Made by a program: the position numbers and the translations under genes
Assembly: GCA_002071445.1 (NCBI GenBank)
Contig: MWFE01000033.1
Coordinates: forward strand, 1 to 64,000
Direction: 5' to 3'
Length of the DNA: 64,000 bases
Origin: Bacteroidetes bacterium ADurb.Bin008
GTDB taxonomy: Bacteria; Bacteroidota; Bacteroidia; Bacteroidales; Tenuifilaceae
Notes under the pieces: generated by a model
Databases searched by the model: none
Told to the model about the DNA's origin: nothing
What the model saw: only the letters and a program-made list of their open reading frames with translations
In this document: positions 8,027 to 17,378 of the stretch, in pieces
Layout: every line of letters begins with the position of its first letter
How positions within the stretch are numbered: position 1 is the first letter of the stretch

Positions 8027-11000
8027 CTAACGGGATAAACCCCCTAAAAGTTGTAAAGAACTGATGGCCTGATCAACTTTTTTTACGTTTTTGACAATTA
8101 TGGAGAGTTTGTTTTGCCCCTCTTTTAGTTGAAATGTTGAGCCATGCTGCTGAATTGCTGCAATTATACCGGCAAAGGTATCGGAGCGGTAAAAAGGCGA
8201 TAGCTGGTTTGAAACAAAATGGCCGATTAGAAGATCGTTTTTCAACATAATCCTTTCAAACCCCAGGTTAACCGCCAATTGGCGCAGGGAAACAATGTTA
8301 AGCAGTTCGGCTAATGGCTCCGGGATGGCACCAAACCTATCCTTCAGCTTATCTTCGAATCCCTTAATTTCTTCGCTGCTCTGCAGCGTGTCGATTTCGC
8401 GGTAGAGGCGCATGCGCTCAGTGGTGCTGCTAACGTAATCTTCGGGGATCAGCAACTCCATATCGGTTTCAATGTGGCAATCGGTACCCTGCGGATTCCA
8501 ACGGGTTTGAACAACAGCCAATTCACCTTGTGAATGGTCGGCCATTGTTTCCTCCCTAAGCTCTTGCAAGGCCTCATCCAAAATCTTGTGGTAGGTTTCA
8601 AACCCTATTTCGGCTATGAAGCCGCTTTGCTCGCTCCCTAAAATGTTGCCAGCCCCCCTGATATCCAGGTCCTGCATGGCTATGTTGAATCCGCTACCCA
8701 GTTCCGAAAATTCCTCAATGGCTTTGAGCCTGCGCCGCGCTTCCGAAGTCAGTTCATCTATGGGTGGGGTAATGAGGTAGCAGAAGGCCTTCTTGTTGGA
8801 GCGCCCAACCCTGCCCCGTAGCTGATGCAGGTCACTCAGACCAAACATATGCGCATTGTTGATAATAATGGTATTGGCGTTGGGAATGTCGAGCCCCGAT
8901 TCGATAATGGAGGTGGAAATCAGCACATCGAAATCACCACAAATGAAATCGAGCATGGTTTTTTCCAGCAACGAAGGCTCCATTTGCCCGTGGGCAACAA
9001 CCGTTGCAATATTTGGGCAATGCTGCTCAATCATCGTTTGCACGTGGCTTATCCTGTCCACCCTATTGTGGACAAAGAATACCTGCCCTCCTCGATTGAC
9101 CTCATATTCAATGGCCTCCTTAATGATCTCCATGTTGAACGGGTGAAGTTCGGTAACAATGGGGTATCGGTTTGGCGGCGGGGTGTTGATAATGGACAAA
9201 TCGCGTGCTCCCATCAGCGAGAATTGAAGTGTTCGCGGGATAGGTGTGGCTGTAAGGGTAAGGGTATCCACGTTCAGCTTCAGCTTTTTCAACTTCTCCT
9301 TGGCTGCCACTCCAAACTTCTGCTCTTCGTCAACAATTACCAGCCCCATGTCCTTAAACACAACGTTGTTGCCCAGCAGGGCATGGGTCCCAATGAGTAT
9401 ATCTATTTTCCCCTCGGCCAGTTTGGCGAGGGTTTCCTTTTGCTTTTTGGCCGATTTCATGCGGCTGATAAAGTCAACGGTGCAGGGAAAGTTGGTAAGG
9501 CGTTGGCTAAAAGTTTGGTAGTGTTGGAGTGCCAGTATGGTGGTGGGTACCAGAACAGCAACCTGCTTGCTATCGGTTACCGCTTTGAAAGCGGCGCGTA
9601 TGGCCACCTCGGTTTTCCCAAAGCCCACATCGCCACAAACCAGCCTGTCCATTGGAACAGGTTTTTCCATATCCTCTTTCAGCGCTTGCGTTGCCTTCAC
9701 CTGATCGGGAGTATCCTCGTAGATAAACGAGGCTTCCAACTCTTCCTGCAGGTAGGTGTCGGGTGAAAATGCAAAACCCTTCTCGGCATTCCGTTTGGCG
9801 TAAAGCACTATCAGCTCTTTGGCAATGTCCTTTACCTTACGCTTGGCGTTCTGCTTGAGCCTCTGCCATGCACCCGACCCCAGCTTGTATATCTTCGGCT
9901 TTTCCGAATCTTGCTCCCTATACTTCGATATTCTGTGAAGGGCGTGGATGTTCACAAGTAGGGTGTCGCCATCCTTGTAGGTAATCCTTACCGCTTCCTG
10001 AACTTTGCCGTTGGAATTGGTCTTAACAAGCCCACCGAATACGCCAATCCCATGGTCAATGTGCACAACATAATCGCCCGGTTTTAGGCTAATCAACTCC
10101 TTTATGGTTAAACCATCCCTTTTGCTCAGTTCGTTTTTAAACCGATACTTTTGGTACCTTTCAAATAGCTGATGGTCGGTGAAAAGGCTGATTTTTTGCG
10201 AATGATCGGTGAAACCTTCGTGCAGGGTGCTGACAATGCCGGAAAATGTAACTTTCTGATTGATGTTTTCAAAAATATTCTTTAGGCGCTCCAGCTGAGC
10301 GGGATTTTCTGCAAGAATATAGGTTTGATACCCCTGATCGGCATATTCGCTAATGTTTTTCCCCAGCAGTTCGAAATTCTTTTTGAAAGAGGGTTGAGGG
10401 GTCATGTTAAAGTCCACGGTTTGGCTTCCGCTTAAAAGCGGCCTTATGCCAAACTCTACGACGCTATGCTCGAGAGCCAGGGCTAAAAACTCTTCCCCCG
10501 ACGACACACGATCTGATTTTCCGGCCAGTTCGTGTACTTCATTCATCCTACCCTTTACCACTTCCCAATCGCGTATCCAAAGAATGGTATCTCCGGGCAG
10601 CTGCTCAATGAAGTGCGACAGCGTTTCATCCTTGGGCTCCACCTGCAGATTGGGAACGATGATAACGCTCTCCAGCGATTCTTTAGAGAGTTGGGTATCA
10701 ACATCGAAAGAGCGGATTGATTCTACGGAATCGCCAAAAAAATCGATCCTGTAGGGCAGATATGATGAGTATGAAAAAATATCGACAATGCTCCCCCGAA
10801 GCGAGTAATGGCCGGGTTCGTAAACGAATTCGACGCGTTGGAATCCCATATCGTCCAAAAAATCCACAAGGAATTCCTGCGATATCTTTTCGGAAAGGCT
10901 AATGGTTACAGTATTCTTTTCAAAACTTGTTTGCGATACAACCTTTTCGCATAGCGCATCGGGATATGTAACAACTATAGCCTTGCCGCTACCTTCGTGC

Positions 11001-11362
11001 CCCAACGCGGGAAGGGCAGCCAGCGTATCGGTACGCTGAACAATGGCATCGGGCAGTGTTTGGCCATACTGTGCCGACTTCCTGTAGGCCGAAGGGAAGA
11101 AAAATATTGATACCGATGGCAGCAGTGCCATAAGGTCGGTATATAGGAATGCGGCCTCCTCTTTATCGTTGGCAATAACAAGGTACGTATGCGAAGCATT
11201 GGATAGGACGGTAGCAATTATTACGGCATGCGCCGATCCTGCAAGCCCCTTTATCCTTACCCTGCTTTTTTCCGTTGACAAGAGTAGATGGGTTAGCGCT
11301 TGAACGGAATCATCGTTTTTGTATATCGCAATAATATCTGATAGCAGAGGATAACCCGCCAT
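8027..11362 (-). CDS. mfd: transcription-repair coupling factor Mfd
   Basis: ATP-dependent translocase that removes RNA polymerase stalled at DNA lesions and recruits UvrA. At 1111 residues it is full length. The N-terminal third is the UvrB-like/UvrA-interaction region. The RNA-polymerase-interacting CarD-like domain starts at about residue 427 (PGDYVVHIDHGIGVF). The RecG-like motor carries Walker A GDVGFGKTE near 574 and the DEEQ box near 679; a helicase C lobe follows (HNRVDRISHV, STSIIESGLDIP, QLRGRVGRS). The C-terminal TRCF domain is present. The ATG at 11362 sits 31 bases after a TACCTTTG promoter element. It precedes the coaX operon on the same strand with a 107-base gap that contains a separate promoter. 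Confidence 0.97.
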   Translation of the reverse strand: MAGYPLLSDIIAIYKNDDSVQALTHLLLSTEKSRVRIKGLAGSAHAVIIATVLSNASHTYLVIANDKEEAAFLYTDLMALLPSVSIFFFPSAYRKSAQYGQTLPDAIVQRTDTLAALPALGHEGSGKAIVVTYPDALCEKVVSQTSFEKNTVTISLSEKISQEFLVDFLDDMGFQRVEFVYEPGHYSLRGSIVDIFSYSSYLPYRIDFFGDSVESIRSFDVDTQLSKESLESVIIVPNLQVEPKDETLSHFIEQLPGDTILWIRDWEVVKGRMNEVHELAGKSDRVSSGEEFLALALEHSVVEFGIRPLLSGSQTVDFNMTPQPSFKKNFELLGKNISEYADQGYQTYILAENPAQLERLKNIFENINQKVTFSGIVSTLHEGFTDHSQKISLFTDHQLFERYQKYRFKNELSKRDGLTIKELISLKPGDYVVHIDHGIGVFGGLVKTNSNGKVQEAVRITYKDGDTLLVNIHALHRISKYREQDSEKPKIYKLGSGAWQRLKQNAKRKVKDIAKELIVLYAKRNAEKGFAFSPDTYLQEELEASFIYEDTPDQVKATQALKEDMEKPVPMDRLVCGDVGFGKTEVAIRAAFKAVTDSKQVAVLVPTTILALQHYQTFSQRLTNFPCTVDFISRMKSAKKQKETLAKLAEGKIDILIGTHALLGNNVVFKDMGLVIVDEEQKFGVAAKEKLKKLKLNVDTLTLTATPIPRTLQFSLMGARDLSIINTPPPNRYPIVTELHPFNMEIIKEAIEYEVNRGGQVFFVHNRVDRISHVQTMIEQHCPNIATVVAHGQMEPSLLEKTMLDFICGDFDVLISTSIIESGLDIPNANTIIINNAHMFGLSDLHQLRGRVGRSNKKAFCYLITPPIDELTSEARRRLKAIEEFSELGSGFNIAMQDLDIRGAGNILGSEQSGFIAEIGFETYHKILDEALQELREETMADHSQGELAVVQTRWNPQGTDCHIETDMELLIPEDYVSSTTERMRLYREIDTLQSSEEIKGFEDKLKDRFGAIPEPLAELLNIVSLRQLAVNLGFERIMLKNDLLIGHFVSNQLSPFYRSDTFAGIIAAIQQHGSTFQLKEGQNKLSIIVKNVKKVDQAISSLQLLGGLSR

Positions 11363-11393
11363 TTTTTACTTCAGGTGTGTTGATTTGAAAATG

Positions 11394-11401
11394 CAAAGGT
11401 A
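11394..11401 (-). promoter_or_regulatory. -7 promoter element for mfd
   Basis: TACCTTTG on the minus strand, a perfect TAnnTTTG match, 31 bases before the mfd start codon. No convincing TTTG element is seen 19-21 bases further upstream. The rest of the 256-base mfd/glsA gap is AT-rich and holds the divergent promoter at 11564. Confidence 0.5.
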
Positions 11402-11563
11402 GAATGAAAGGCGAAAATAATCCCGAAGAATGGGAAAATCTATTTATATAAATATTTTATGACATGATTTAATAAATAGATATTCAGTGGTTTACTTGAA
11501 AATAATCAATGAGTATAAATGAAAAAAACCTTTTTTTGGAGCAGTATTGTTAAAATTGATTTT

Positions 11564-11571
11564 TACTTTTG
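11564..11571 (+). promoter_or_regulatory. -7 promoter element for the acyltransferase pair
   Basis: TACTTTTG is a perfect TAnnTTTG match 47 bases before the ATG at 11619. TTG-containing sequence lies upstream but not at ideal spacing, so the -33 element is uncertain. Confidence 0.5.
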
Positions 11572-11618
11572 CGAACTTTACTAAAAAGTTCGGCATATAA
11601 TTAAGGTAATGATTAAAA

Positions 11619-12446
11619 ATGGCTGAAATCAATAAATATATTGATTTGGAGAAGGTTATCGCAAGTAAAAATCCAAAATTGCTAAAAATATTACCCCGAT
11701 TTCTGTTGCGATACCTGAAGCGGATTATCCATGAGGATGATATCAACAGGGCTCTCAATGAGTTTGGCCATAAACAGAACGATGAATTCATTGAAGAGGT
11801 GCTGAAAATGTTAGGCGTAACGTTTACCATTGAGGGCTTGGAGAAACTCGATTCAAATCAACGTTACCTGTTTGTTTCAAACCATCCCCTGGGAGGATTG
11901 GATGGCATGATACTGATGCTTGCGCTCAATAAGCAATTTCATTCGCTGAAGGTTCCTGCCAATGACCTTTTGATGAATATTAAGCAGTTGGAGAGTTTTT
12001 TCATTCCGGTCAATAAGCACGGTAGCCAGCTGAAAGAGAATGCCTTGATGACCGAAACAACATATGCGTCGGACATTCAAATGCTTAGTTTCCCCGCAGG
12101 CCTGTGTTCCAGGAAAAAAAGAGGCGTAGTAAAGGATTTGGAATGGAAAAAAAATTTTGTAAAAAAAGCCATTCAGCACAAGAGGCTGGTTGTTCCCATT
12201 TTTTTTGAAGGAAAAAATTCCAATTTCTTTTACAACTTGGCCCGTTTTAGAACATCACTGGGAATAAAGGCCAATATCGAAATGCTTTACCTTGTGGACG
12301 AGATGTTTAAACAGAAGGGCAATAATTTTGTTATAAGGGTGGGAACACCTATTCACTATACTGTATTCGATGCCTCGCAAACCAACCAATGGTGGGCTAA
12401 TTGGGTTAAAACTCAGGTATATGCCCTTGGAGCGTCAATGGCATAG
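11619..12446 (+). CDS. glsA: GlsA-like lyso-acyl-amino-acid O-acyltransferase (PlsC superfamily)
   Basis: Membrane-associated acyltransferase of the lysophospholipid acyltransferase superfamily. Its active-site block is SNHPLGGLDG (about residues 87-96), which spaces His and Asp by five residues rather than the usual four of NHxxxxD; I recall this spacing from the OlsA/OlsF/GlsA subgroup. A second conserved block is FPAGLCSRKKRG (about 160). In Bacteroides thetaiotaomicron GlsA adds the second, ester-linked acyl chain to N-acyl-glycine to complete glycine lipid. The directly following gene encodes the matching GlsB-like N-acyltransferase, 44 bases downstream, which strongly supports this role. 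The amino-acid head group made here (glycine, serine, ornithine) cannot be read from sequence. Confidence 0.8.
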   Translation: MAEINKYIDLEKVIASKNPKLLKILPRFLLRYLKRIIHEDDINRALNEFGHKQNDEFIEEVLKMLGVTFTIEGLEKLDSNQRYLFVSNHPLGGLDGMILMLALNKQFHSLKVPANDLLMNIKQLESFFIPVNKHGSQLKENALMTETTYASDIQMLSFPAGLCSRKKRGVVKDLEWKKNFVKKAIQHKRLVVPIFFEGKNSNFFYNLARFRTSLGIKANIEMLYLVDEMFKQKGNNFVIRVGTPIHYTVFDASQTNQWWANWVKTQVYALGASMA

Positions 12447-12490
12447 GAAGTTTACAAACGAAAAACGGCTTGTCAAAAAACGATTAGAAG

Positions 12491-13432
12491 ATGGAACAGA
12501 TTATTGAACCGGTTGACAAAGTGCTTCTCGAAAATGAACTTACCGACGATAAATTCCTAAGGGAAACAAACAACGGCGGTAATGTACTATACACGTTTAC
12601 CGCACACGATTCGCCCAACCTTATGCGCGAGATTGCCCGTTTGCGCGAACTGTCGTTTCGTACGGCGGGTGGCGGAACAGGGAAGGGTATGGATATTGAC
12701 AAGTACGACACCTCGGAAAATCCCTATAAACAGTTGATAGTATGGGATCCGAAGGATAGAGAAATCCTTGGCGGATATCGTTACCATACTGTCGATTCCA
12801 GCAATGGCAACGAGATGAACCTTTCCACCACGGCCCTTTTCAACTTTTCCGAAAAGTTCACAGCCGAGTACGTTCCCCATTTAATCGAACTAGGGCGATC
12901 CTTTGTTCAGCCACGATACCAATCTTCCAAAAGAAGGGAAAAAGGGCTCTACGCTTTGGATAACCTGTGGGATGGACTTGGTGCATTGGTTGTGAGCAAT
13001 CCGGGAGTTAAATACTTCTTTGGTAAAGTTACCATGTACCGCAATGCCAATCGTAAGGGGAGGGATATGCTGCTTTACTTCATGGAAAAATATTTTTTAG
13101 ATCACGACAAGTTGGTAACCCCGAAGATTCCGGTACCCGTAGAGATTAATCGCGATGAAATGGCTGCCATCTTTTCTGGTAAGGACTACAAGGAGGACTA
13201 TAAGATTTTATCGAAGGAGATCAGGGCATTGGGCGAGAGCATCCCGCCGTTGATTAACTCATACATGAACATTAGCCCATCCATGAAAATGTTCGGCACG
13301 GTAGTGAATCCCTACTTCGGTGATGTGGAGGAGACCGGGATAATGATAACCATATCCGATATTTACCAGAATAAAGTGGAGAGGCATATTCTCTCGTTCA
13401 TAAAGCGGAAATTGCCAATTCTGAAACGATAG
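12491..13432 (+). CDS. glsB: GlsB/OlsB-like amino-acid N-acyltransferase (GNAT fold)
   Basis: Expected to transfer a 3-hydroxyacyl chain from acyl-ACP to the amino group of glycine (GlsB) or ornithine (OlsB), the first step in acyl-amino-acid membrane lipids. The 313-residue protein has the OlsB signature MREIARLRELSFR-x-AGGGTGKGMDIDKYD at about residues 41-75. The GNAT core follows (LIVWDPKDREILGGYR and ELGRSFVQPRYQ). Many databases call this family putative hemolysin. It follows the O-acyltransferase in an apparent two-gene operon and ends at a strong terminator. The order (O- then N-acyltransferase) matches the domain order of the fused bifunctional enzyme OlsF. Confidence 0.82.
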   Translation: MEQIIEPVDKVLLENELTDDKFLRETNNGGNVLYTFTAHDSPNLMREIARLRELSFRTAGGGTGKGMDIDKYDTSENPYKQLIVWDPKDREILGGYRYHTVDSSNGNEMNLSTTALFNFSEKFTAEYVPHLIELGRSFVQPRYQSSKRREKGLYALDNLWDGLGALVVSNPGVKYFFGKVTMYRNANRKGRDMLLYFMEKYFLDHDKLVTPKIPVPVEINRDEMAAIFSGKDYKEDYKILSKEIRALGESIPPLINSYMNISPSMKMFGTVVNPYFGDVEETGIMITISDIYQNKVERHILSFIKRKLPILKR

Positions 13433-13433
13433 C

Positions 13434-13475
13434 AAAAAAATAGCCGCAGCACTTTGGATGCTGCGGCTATTTTTT
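13434..13475. terminator. bidirectional terminator between glsB and a convergent gene
   Basis: A perfect 11-bp GC-rich stem (13441-13451 with 13459-13469, seven-base loop) is flanked by an A-run on the left and a T-run on the right, extending the pairing. It can end transcription from both the acyltransferase operon and the minus-strand gene at 13498. Confidence 0.92.
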
Positions 13476-13497
13476 AATTGGAGGAAAAAATAATCTG

Positions 13498-13974
13498 CTA
13501 CTCTAATTTCTTGTCAAAGTCCTTGCGGAATTTCTCCATGTCGGAGCCAACTCTTTGGTAACTCTCGCATTGCGATTTTTCTTTCGAAAATTCTTTTTCC
13601 TGCTCCAGGTAGCTAAATAATTCCTTGGTGCTGAGAACTCCAGCATTCCTAACCTTGGCAATGTTGCTGAAGTAAAGGTTTAGATTTTGGCATGCCTTCT
13701 CAAAGTTCACCGATTTGTAGAAGTAAATGTCCACAAGTTTAATCAGTGATTCCAAGCGCATAATAAGATACTTGCGGGTATTAATCCCTTCGGGAATGCT
13801 GCTGACCACAATTTCAAATTTGTTAGCTGCATCCTGGTAGTTGCCCTTTTTTAGGTCTTTCTCTGCGGCATTGTAGCTCAGTTCGGCTGCCTTTAATGAC
13901 CGTTTATCCTGTGAAAAAAGGGTTGACGGTGTAAGTAAGCATAGTGCTAAGAGGATAACTGCTGCTCTTTTCAT
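13498..13974 (-). CDS. small exported helical protein, unknown function
   Basis: A 158-residue protein with a clear signal peptide (hydrophobic 4-17, likely cut near TLFSQ). The mature part is charged and helical, with TPR-like character (AAEKDLKKGNYQDAANKFEIVV). I do not recognise a named family. It is monocistronic on the minus strand, convergent with glsB and divergent from the ribosomal cluster. It has no catalytic motif; a periplasmic binding or scaffold role is only a guess. Confidence 0.7.
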   Translation of the reverse strand: MKRAAVILLALCLLTPSTLFSQDKRSLKAAELSYNAAEKDLKKGNYQDAANKFEIVVSSIPEGINTRKYLIMRLESLIKLVDIYFYKSVNFEKACQNLNLYFSNIAKVRNAGVLSTKELFSYLEQEKEFSKEKSQCESYQRVGSDMEKFRKDFDKKLE

Positions 13975-14191
13975 GGTTAAATTTTTTTATGTGAACAAAA
14001 TTAGCTAATTGCCAATCAAGAACAATGCCATTCATAAAAAAAATTAAAACAATGGATAACCGGTTTTGAGTGCATTGTCGGAAGTAGAGAAAACCATACT
14101 CTAACAATATTTTCGCCCACGGGCGCAAACTTCCCCATTATATATCCGTTTTTTCCCATCGGGATAAACCATGTTTTATGTGAAAAACGCC

Positions 14192-14199
14192 TACCTTTG
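14192..14199 (+). promoter_or_regulatory. upstream -7 element of the ribosomal supercluster (P1)
   Basis: TACCTTTG, a perfect TAnnTTTG match, about 130 bases before rpsL. The -33 region is weak. It lies in the 354-base gap between the minus-strand gene at 13974 and rpsL, which otherwise contains only AT-rich sequence and the second promoter at 14254. Confidence 0.5.
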
Positions 14200-14253
14200 C
14201 GCCCGCTCTTTTAAAGAATTATTGATAAAAACCGAGAATTTGAAAAAAAATAT

Positions 14254-14284
14254 TTTGGTTTTCAATAAATAAAAAATACCTTTG
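14254..14284 (+). promoter_or_regulatory. main promoter of the str-S10-spc-alpha supercluster (P2)
   Basis: TTTG (14254-14257), a 19-base spacer and TACCTTTG (14277-14284) give an ideal Bacteroidota sigma-factor promoter 44 bases before the rpsL ATG. With the element at 14192 this makes tandem promoters driving about 18 kb of translation genes. Confidence 0.7.
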
Positions 14285-14328
14285 CAAGCCTTTTTGAGAG
14301 AATTTTATAATCAAAATTAAGTTTATAT

Positions 14329-14709
14329 ATGCCTACTATTCAGCAGTTAGTAAGAAAAGGGAGGACAAAGTTTGTCGATAAAAGCAAGGCGCCTGCTCTC
14401 GATGCTTGTCCCCAGCGAAGAGGTGTATGCGTGCGTGTTTACACCACTACTCCTAAGAAGCCGAACTCTGCCATGCGGAAAGTTGCCAGGGTTAGGCTCA
14501 CCAATGGTAAGGAGGTAAACGCTTACATCCCTGGCGAAGGTCACAACCTTCAGGAGCACTCCATTGTGCTTATCCGGGGGGGTAGGGTAAAGGACTTGCC
14601 GGGAGTACGTTATCATCTTATACGTGGCACCCTCGATGCTTCCGGAGTCGAAGGTCGTAATCAGCGTAGATCCAAGTATGGAACCAAGCGACCCAAGAAA
14701 AAAAGTTAA
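14329..14709 (+). CDS. rpsL: 30S ribosomal protein S12
   Basis: Decoding-centre protein of the small subunit that controls accuracy and contacts EF-G. At 126 residues it is full length. The [13 protein letters not shown] loop carries the unmutated lysines where streptomycin resistance arises in E. coli. The [11 protein letters not shown] segment holds the Asp that is methylthiolated in other bacteria. It leads the supercluster, 44 bases after an ideal promoter, and rpsG follows after 24 bases. No Shine-Dalgarno sequence precedes the ATG; the leader is AT-rich, as is usual in this phylum. Confidence 0.98.
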   Translation: MPTIQQLVRKGRTKFVDKSKAPALDACPQRRGVCVRVYTTTPKKPNSAMRKVARVRLTNGKEVNAYIPGEGHNLQEHSIVLIRGGRVKDLPGVRYHLIRGTLDASGVEGRNQRRSKYGTKRPKKKS

Positions 14710-14733
14710 TTAACTTCTAATGAGCAATAAGAA

Positions 14734-15210
14734 ATGAGAAAAGCTAGACCAAAGAAAAGGATTCTGCTTCCCGATCCCAAGTTTCACGACGTGTTGGTTA
14801 CCCGTTTTGTGAACAACTTAATGCTGAAAGGCAAGAAGAGTGTTGCTTTCAACATCTTTTATGATGCCCTCGACATTGTTGGAAACAAGATGAAGGATTC
14901 GGAAAAGAGCCCCCTCGAAATTTGGAAGAAAGCCCTGGATAACATTACCCCTCAGGTTGAAGTGAAAAGCCGTCGGGTGGGTGGAGCTACATTCCAAGTA
15001 CCCATGGAGGTGCGCCCCGATCGCAAGATCTCCCTGTCCATGAAAAACATGATCCTGTTCTCGCGCAAGCGTTCAGGCAAGGGGATGAGCGACAAGCTGG
15101 CCGCCGAAATAATGGCTGCATACAACGAGGAAGGAGCAGCATTCAAGAGGAAAGAGGATATGCACAAAATGGCTGAGGCCAATAAAGCATTCGCCCATTT
15201 CAGGTTCTAA
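14734..15210 (+). CDS. rpsG: 30S ribosomal protein S7
   Basis: Primary 16S rRNA-binding protein that starts assembly of the 30S head and lines the E site. The 158 residues match the family. Seen: the basic N terminus MRKARPKKR, the segment [14 protein letters not shown] with the rRNA-binding hairpin, and a C-terminal helix ending [10 protein letters not shown]. It lies between rpsL and fusA, the normal str order. In E. coli S7 represses its own operon; whether that holds here is unknown, but the palindrome before fusA is an obvious place to look. Confidence 0.98.
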   Translation: MRKARPKKRILLPDPKFHDVLVTRFVNNLMLKGKKSVAFNIFYDALDIVGNKMKDSEKSPLEIWKKALDNITPQVEVKSRRVGGATFQVPMEVRPDRKISLSMKNMILFSRKRSGKGMSDKLAAEIMAAYNEEGAAFKRKEDMHKMAEANKAFAHFRF

Positions 15211-15215
15211 AGATA

Positions 15216-15231
15216 CCTTATATATAAGGAG
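15216..15231 (+). promoter_or_regulatory. palindrome overlapping a Shine-Dalgarno-like site before fusA
   Basis: CCTTATATATAAGG (15216-15229) is a perfect 14-base palindrome able to fold as a 5-bp stem with a TATA loop. Its right arm overlaps TAAGGAG (15225-15231), an SD-like site placed 8 bases before the fusA ATG. The other genes of the cluster that I checked lack a well-spaced SD. This could gate fusA translation; function is inferred. Confidence 0.45.
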
Positions 15232-15239
15232 CGATATAG

Positions 15240-17357
15240 ATGAGCAGCAATTTGATATTTACCCGGAATATAGGCATCATGGCACATATTGACGCCGGTA
15301 AGACTACCACTACCGAGCGGATGCTTTTCTATACGGGTAAAACTCATAGGATGGGAGAGGTGCATGACGGAGCTGCTACGATGGACTGGATGGTTCAGGA
15401 GCAGGAAAGGGGGATAACCATTACCTCTGCTGCCACAACCACTTTTTGGAAATATAACGATCAGCAATATCAAATCAACATAATCGATACTCCCGGTCAC
15501 GTTGATTTTACCGTTGAGGTAGAGCGTTCTCTAAGGGTTCTCGATGGGGCGGTGGCCATTTTTTGTGCTGTGGGAGGAGTTCAGCCCCAAAGCGAAACCG
15601 TTTGGAGGCAGGCAGATAAGTATCGAGTACCCAAGTTAGCGTTTGTTAATAAAATGGATAGGCCCGGAGCCGATTTCTTTTCTGTTGTTTCGCAGATAAA
15701 GAACAAATTGGGAGCAAGGCCCATTCCTATACAAATACCCATAGGATCGGAAGACAACTTCATAGGTCTTGTCGATCTTATTGAAAATAAATCGGTGGTG
15801 TGGTACGAAGACGATAAGTCGAATTTAACACAGTACCGTATTGAAGAAGTACCCGTTGGAATGGTGGAGGAGGTGAATGAGTGGCGCGAAAAGCTTTTTG
15901 AAGTTGTGGCTGAATATAATGACGAATTGCTCGAGCGCTTTTTTAACAACCCCGATGCCATTACAAAAGATGAGATTCTTGAGACAATCCGCAGGGCAAC
16001 AATCGACCTATCTATTGTCCCGGTTCTTTGCGGAGCTGCTTTTAAAAACAAAGGGATCCAGCGCTTACTGGACGCGGTGACTAATTTTTTGCCCAGTCCA
16101 ATTGACATTGGAGCTGTTAAGGGCACGCATCCGTTCACAGGTAAAGAGATTGTCCGAAACCCTGATCCTGACGAACCATTCTGTGGGCTGGCTTTTAAAA
16201 TAGCCACCGACCCGTTTGTTGGCAAGTTGGCTTTTGTTAGGGTTTACTCCGGCAAATTGCTCAGCGGGAGCTATGTATATAATCCCCGGAGCAAGAAGAA
16301 GGAACGTATAAGCCGTCTTTACCAGATGCATGCCAACAAGCAGAACGCTGTTGAGCATTGCGAGGCTGGCGACATCTGTGCAGTGGTTGGATTTAAAGAT
16401 CTGCGCACTGGCGATACCCTCTGCGATGAGAAGCATCAGATTGTCCTTGAATCTATAACCTTCCCCGAACCTGTAATAGGTTTGGCAGTTGAACCTAAAA
16501 CACAGCAGGATTTGGATAAGCTTGGGGTTGCGCTCAGTAAGCTTGCCGAAGAAGATCCTACTTTTCAGGTTCACGTTGATGAGGAAAGTGCCCAAACCGT
16601 TATTTCGGGTATGGGAGAACTTCACCTGGATATTATTGTCGATCGGCTGAGGAGAGAGTTCAACGTTGACATCAACCAAGGCGCTCCTCAGGTAGCCTAC
16701 AAAGAGGCTATTACCAAAACCGTTGAACACCGAGAGGTGTTCAAGAAGCAAACAGGTGGTAGAGGAAAATTTGCCGACATCGTCGTAGAAATAGGACCGG
16801 CCGACGAGGGAGTTACCGGTCTTCAATTCATCGATGAGGTTAAGGGGGGCAATGTCCCAAGGGAGTTCATTCCGTCAGTTGAGAAGGGTTTCAGCTTAGC
16901 CATGAAGAATGGCGTTTTAGCCGGCTATGCCCTCCCCAGCCTGAAGGTTACCCTCAAGGATGGCTCCTACCATACGGTAGATTCAGATGCTCTATCATTC
17001 GATATTGCGGCACGCCAAGCTTTCCGCCACGCTTGCCCAAAGGCTTCACCCATTCTGCTCGAACCGATAATGTCGGTTGAGGTGGTTACACCCGAGGAGT
17101 ATATGGGCGACGTGATAAGCGATTTCAACAAACGCAGAGGGCAAATCACAGGAATGGAATCCAAGGGCAGTGCCCGTGTAATTAAAGCTAAGGTTCCGCT
17201 ATCCGAACAGTTTGGATACGTTACCGTACTACGAACACTCACCTCCGGTAGAGCTACCTCAACAATGGAGTTCTCTCACTATGCTGAGGTTCCTGCTAAC
17301 ATTGCGATGGAGATTGTGGAAAAGTTTCGTGGTAAAATTGCAAAAGTATTCGATTAA
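15240..17357 (+). CDS. fusA: elongation factor G
   Basis: Translocation GTPase that moves tRNA and mRNA through the ribosome and helps recycle it. At 705 residues with all five domains it is complete. GTPase motifs: G1 [13 protein letters not shown] (about 15-27), the switch region with [10 protein letters not shown]3 DTPGHVDF (about 85-92) and G4 NKMDRPGAD (about 138). Domain IV is recognisable from the GGRGKFADI segment. It follows rpsG by 29 bases with an SD-like TAAGGAG, the best-placed one I find in this cluster. tuf, which follows fusA in many bacteria, is absent; rpsJ comes next after 21 bases. Confidence 0.98.
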   Translation: MSSNLIFTRNIGIMAHIDAGKTTTTERMLFYTGKTHRMGEVHDGAATMDWMVQEQERGITITSAATTTFWKYNDQQYQINIIDTPGHVDFTVEVERSLRVLDGAVAIFCAVGGVQPQSETVWRQADKYRVPKLAFVNKMDRPGADFFSVVSQIKNKLGARPIPIQIPIGSEDNFIGLVDLIENKSVVWYEDDKSNLTQYRIEEVPVGMVEEVNEWREKLFEVVAEYNDELLERFFNNPDAITKDEILETIRRATIDLSIVPVLCGAAFKNKGIQRLLDAVTNFLPSPIDIGAVKGTHPFTGKEIVRNPDPDEPFCGLAFKIATDPFVGKLAFVRVYSGKLLSGSYVYNPRSKKKERISRLYQMHANKQNAVEHCEAGDICAVVGFKDLRTGDTLCDEKHQIVLESITFPEPVIGLAVEPKTQQDLDKLGVALSKLAEEDPTFQVHVDEESAQTVISGMGELHLDIIVDRLRREFNVDINQGAPQVAYKEAITKTVEHREVFKKQTGGRGKFADIVVEIGPADEGVTGLQFIDEVKGGNVPREFIPSVEKGFSLAMKNGVLAGYALPSLKVTLKDGSYHTVDSDALSFDIAARQAFRHACPKASPILLEPIMSVEVVTPEEYMGDVISDFNKRRGQITGMESKGSARVIKAKVPLSEQFGYVTVLRTLTSGRATSTMEFSHYAEVPANIAMEIVEKFRGKIAKVFD

Positions 17358-17378
17358 TCATTTACCATTAGTTGTAAA

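Noticed and set aside
8825..9766. A 313-codon open frame on the plus strand
   Set aside because: It lies wholly antisense to the conserved motor region of mfd, has no recognisable motif, and is explained by codon bias on the opposite strand.
15581..16826. Two long minus-strand open frames (214 and 253 codons)
   Set aside because: Both are antisense to fusA, whose protein is conserved end to end; no promoter or family motif supports them.
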